A stretch of 64,000 nt of DNA, from positions 1,264,453 to 1,328,452 of the forward strand of contig NZ_CP009961.1 in NCBI RefSeq assembly GCF_000993805.1. The letters are read 5' to 3'. Numbering within the stretch: the stretch's first letter is position 1; each line of letters begins with the position of its first letter. Shown here one piece after another: positions 62,784 through 64,000 of the stretch. Below the pieces are notes generated by a model. The model was not told the origin of the DNA and did no database searches. It worked only from the letters and a program-made list of their open reading frames with translations. The DNA comes from Thermofilum uzonense (GTDB lineage Archaea; Thermoproteota; Thermoprotei; Thermofilales; Thermofilaceae). The position numbers were made by a program, and so were the translations under genes.

Positions 62784-63318
62784 GTTCCCATCCCCTCTTG
62801 ACAGCCTCAATGTTCTTATCAACATGCGCCTTGATAAGTTGTTTCACCGCTTCCTCTAATTCCGTTTTACCAACGAGCCCGCTAGCCCTGGCTACCGCAC
62901 CTAGCATTGGCATGTTTACTAGAGCAAACCCCGCAACCTTTAAACCCAGGTCTTCGGCTATCCCGACAGCGTCTAACATATAGGTCTTAAAGTCCCCGGG
63001 GATCTCGGGGCACTTGGTCCCGGATGCGATGATAGTGCCTCCCGGCTTAGCGATCTTTTCAAGCTTATAGGACATGAGCAGTGAAGGATCCATAACTGCG
63101 ACTATATCACCTTGCTCTACTCGTGATCTAGAATAAATAGTACTGCTCGATATCTTATTGTATGCAAATACTGGCGCTCCACGTCTCTCAGCACCGAAGA
63201 AGGGTATCGCAAGCGCGTACAACCCCCTGTTGAGAGCGGCCTGGGCCAGCAGCATTGCAGCTGTTACAGCCCCTTGTCCTCCTCTCCCAAGCCATACTAC
63301 ATCAACTGATACATTCAT
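62767..63318 (-). CDS. porG: Pyruvate:ferredoxin oxidoreductase, gamma subunit
   Basis: 183 residues: VVWLGRGGQGAVTAAMLLAQ and IPFFGAERRGAPVFAYNKIS are typical of the gamma subunit. First gene of the operon; promoter in the AT-rich gap to the divergent aminotransferase. Confidence 0.94.
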   Translation of the reverse strand: MNVSVDVVWLGRGGQGAVTAAMLLAQAALNRGLYALAIPFFGAERRGAPVFAYNKISSSTIYSRSRVEQGDIVAVMDPSLLMSYKLEKIAKPGGTIIASGTKCPEIPGDFKTYMLDAVGIAEDLGLKVAGFALVNMPMLGAVARASGLVGKTELEEAVKQLIKAHVDKNIEAVKRGWEHVKSC

Positions 63319-63367
63319 TTCAAATCCATTACTAAATTAATGTGGAAGAGTTTATATTTTATTGTTT
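63319..63367. promoter_or_regulatory. Divergent promoter gap between porG and an aminotransferase
   Basis: 49 bp carrying TATA-like runs for both directions: AATATAAAC on the minus strand for porG and CTAAATTAAT on the plus strand about 30 bp before the ATG at 63368. Both transcripts would have very short leaders. Confidence 0.5.
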
Positions 63368-64000
63368 ATGCTTAAATCTGTGTCAAAGCCTGAAATTAAA
63401 ACCCTTCCTCCGGGACCAAAATCCAAGTCCATTATCGAGAAAGATCAAGAGCTGATAATGCAGAGCTTCGCACGCTGGTATCCGTTCGTCGCTAAAAGAG
63501 GTTATGGTGTCTGGCTTGAAGACCCCGACGGTAACAAATACCTTGACTTTAACTCGGGAATAGGCGTAAACAATACTGGACACGCTCACCCAAAGGTAAT
63601 AGAGGCTATAAAGCGTCAGGCCGAGCTACTTCTCCACTACTCGCTTACCGACTTCTTATATGAGACGCCTGTGCAACTAGCAGAAAAACTAGTAAAGATC
63701 ACACCGGGGACCTTCCCGAAAAAAGTCTTCTATACGAACAGCGGAGCCGAGTCAATCGAAGCTGCAATAAAGGTTGCTAGAGGACACTTCAAAGGATCCC
63801 GCCCCTACATCATTGCCTTCTCAGGCTCATTCCATGGCAGGACAATGGGGGCACTCTCACTGACCGCCAGCAAGCCAGTACAGAGAAAAGGCTTCAGCCC
63901 CCTCGTCCCAAACGTAGTACACGTTCCCTACCCCTACTGCTACAGGTGCCCCTTCAGGCAAAAATATCCCGACTGCAACATGTGGTGCGTAGACTTCATA
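63368..64000 (+). CDS. Class III aminotransferase (4-aminobutyrate/acetylornithine type), 5' part
   Basis: The first 211 codons, cut by the window edge. PLP fold type I, class III: VWLEDPDGNKYLDFNSGIGV, NSGAESIEAAIKVARG and FSGSFHGRTMGALSLTASKP. The Cys-rich YPYCYRCPFR segment is typical of archaeal 4-aminobutyrate aminotransferase-like and related broad-specificity amino-acid enzymes. The PLP lysine lies beyond the edge. It could feed 2-oxo acids to the divergent POR operon. Confidence 0.9.
   Translation, partial: MLKSVSKPEIKTLPPGPKSKSIIEKDQELIMQSFARWYPFVAKRGYGVWLEDPDGNKYLDFNSGIGVNNTGHAHPKVIEAIKRQAELLLHYSLTDFLYETPVQLAEKLVKITPGTFPKKVFYTNSGAESIEAAIKVARGHFKGSRPYIIAFSGSFHGRTMGALSLTASKPVQRKGFSPLVPNVVHVPYPYCYRCPFRQKYPDCNMWCVDFI

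Overview
The window comes from a hyperthermophilic or thermophilic archaeon of the Thermoproteota (Crenarchaeota), most likely a Thermofilum-type organism. It has archaeal/eukaryote-type translation genes (EF-2, L6, L14e, L31e, L39e, S15, S19e, aIF6, aIF1), Cbf5, rpoP, SRP54, XPD helicase, TiaS, and the archaeal isoprenoid genes for GGPP synthase and isopentenyl phosphate kinase. Several tRNA genes carry introns outside the canonical site, and one initiator tRNA-Met gene is circularly permuted, a state known from Thermofilum pendens. G+C looks moderate by eye; I could not compute it. Promoters follow the archaeal TATA pattern, and many genes look leaderless or nearly so.

Layout. 1-7.9 kb: end of adenosylhomocysteinase, a tRNA methylthiotransferase, a surface/membrane protein, EF-2, TiaS and L6. 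8-15.7 kb: tRNA-Leu(CAG), threonine ammonia-lyase with RidA, a PfkB kinase, the isoprenoid pair, YjbQ and a fused ADP-forming acyl-CoA synthetase. 15.8-20.5 kb: a complete branched-chain-amino-acid-type ABC importer (livM, H, F, G, K). 20.8-28.5 kb: MoaA, then a membrane-associated [NiFe] hydrogenase (small and large subunits plus Isp1/Isp2-like partners) and a divergent unit with an unknown protein and the maturation protease. 28.5-31.4 kb: PEP synthase, a candidate structured RNA and the permuted initiator tRNA. 31.6-38.2 kb: a type IV pilus/archaellum-like ATPase and its membrane platform protein, separated by two metabolic or unknown genes, tRNA-Ser and a repeat element. 38.2-45.2 kb: ribosome and tRNA biology (AK6/Fap7, S15, DHH exonuclease, Pcc1, tRNA-Arg with two introns, PDCD5, L39e, L31e, aIF6) plus SpeD, an Lrp regulator and HxlB. 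45.1-51.3 kb: an unusual radical SAM protein, a ThiL-like kinase, XPD, S19e, TrmI. 51.4-60.4 kb: tRNA-Leu(CAA), tRNA-Gln, tRNA-Phe, a radical SAM protein, flavodiiron protein, SRP54-TrmY, L14e-Cbf5, Hsp20, aIF1, rpoP. 60.5-64 kb: pyruvate:ferredoxin oxidoreductase (porGDAB) and the start of a class III aminotransferase.

Metabolism. PEP synthase, POR, ADP-forming acyl-CoA synthetase, the amino-acid importer, threonine ammonia-lyase and the aminotransferase fit peptide/amino-acid fermentation with ferredoxin-linked oxidation and substrate-level ATP formation. The hydrogenase would exchange electrons with H2 at the outer membrane face, and the flavodiiron protein removes O2 or NO.

Most notable. 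(1) A family of at least eight short repeats (about 370 bp when complete) sits between genes. Each complete copy joins, at the same breakpoint, the tail of an unknown helical protein read leftward to the C-terminal tail of an IS200/IS605-type TnpB read rightward. Each ends in a conserved GC-rich right end with two hairpins, like an omega-RNA 3' end. Three copies lie directly behind tRNA genes and three stop 3-11 bp from the stop codon of a convergent gene. The shared breakpoint implies amplification as a non-autonomous unit rather than independent decay. (2) The permuted initiator tRNA. (3) An exact 121-bp copy of an internal gene segment placed just behind that gene and directly against one of the repeats. 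I saw no rRNA genes, CRISPR array, intact transposase or prophage.
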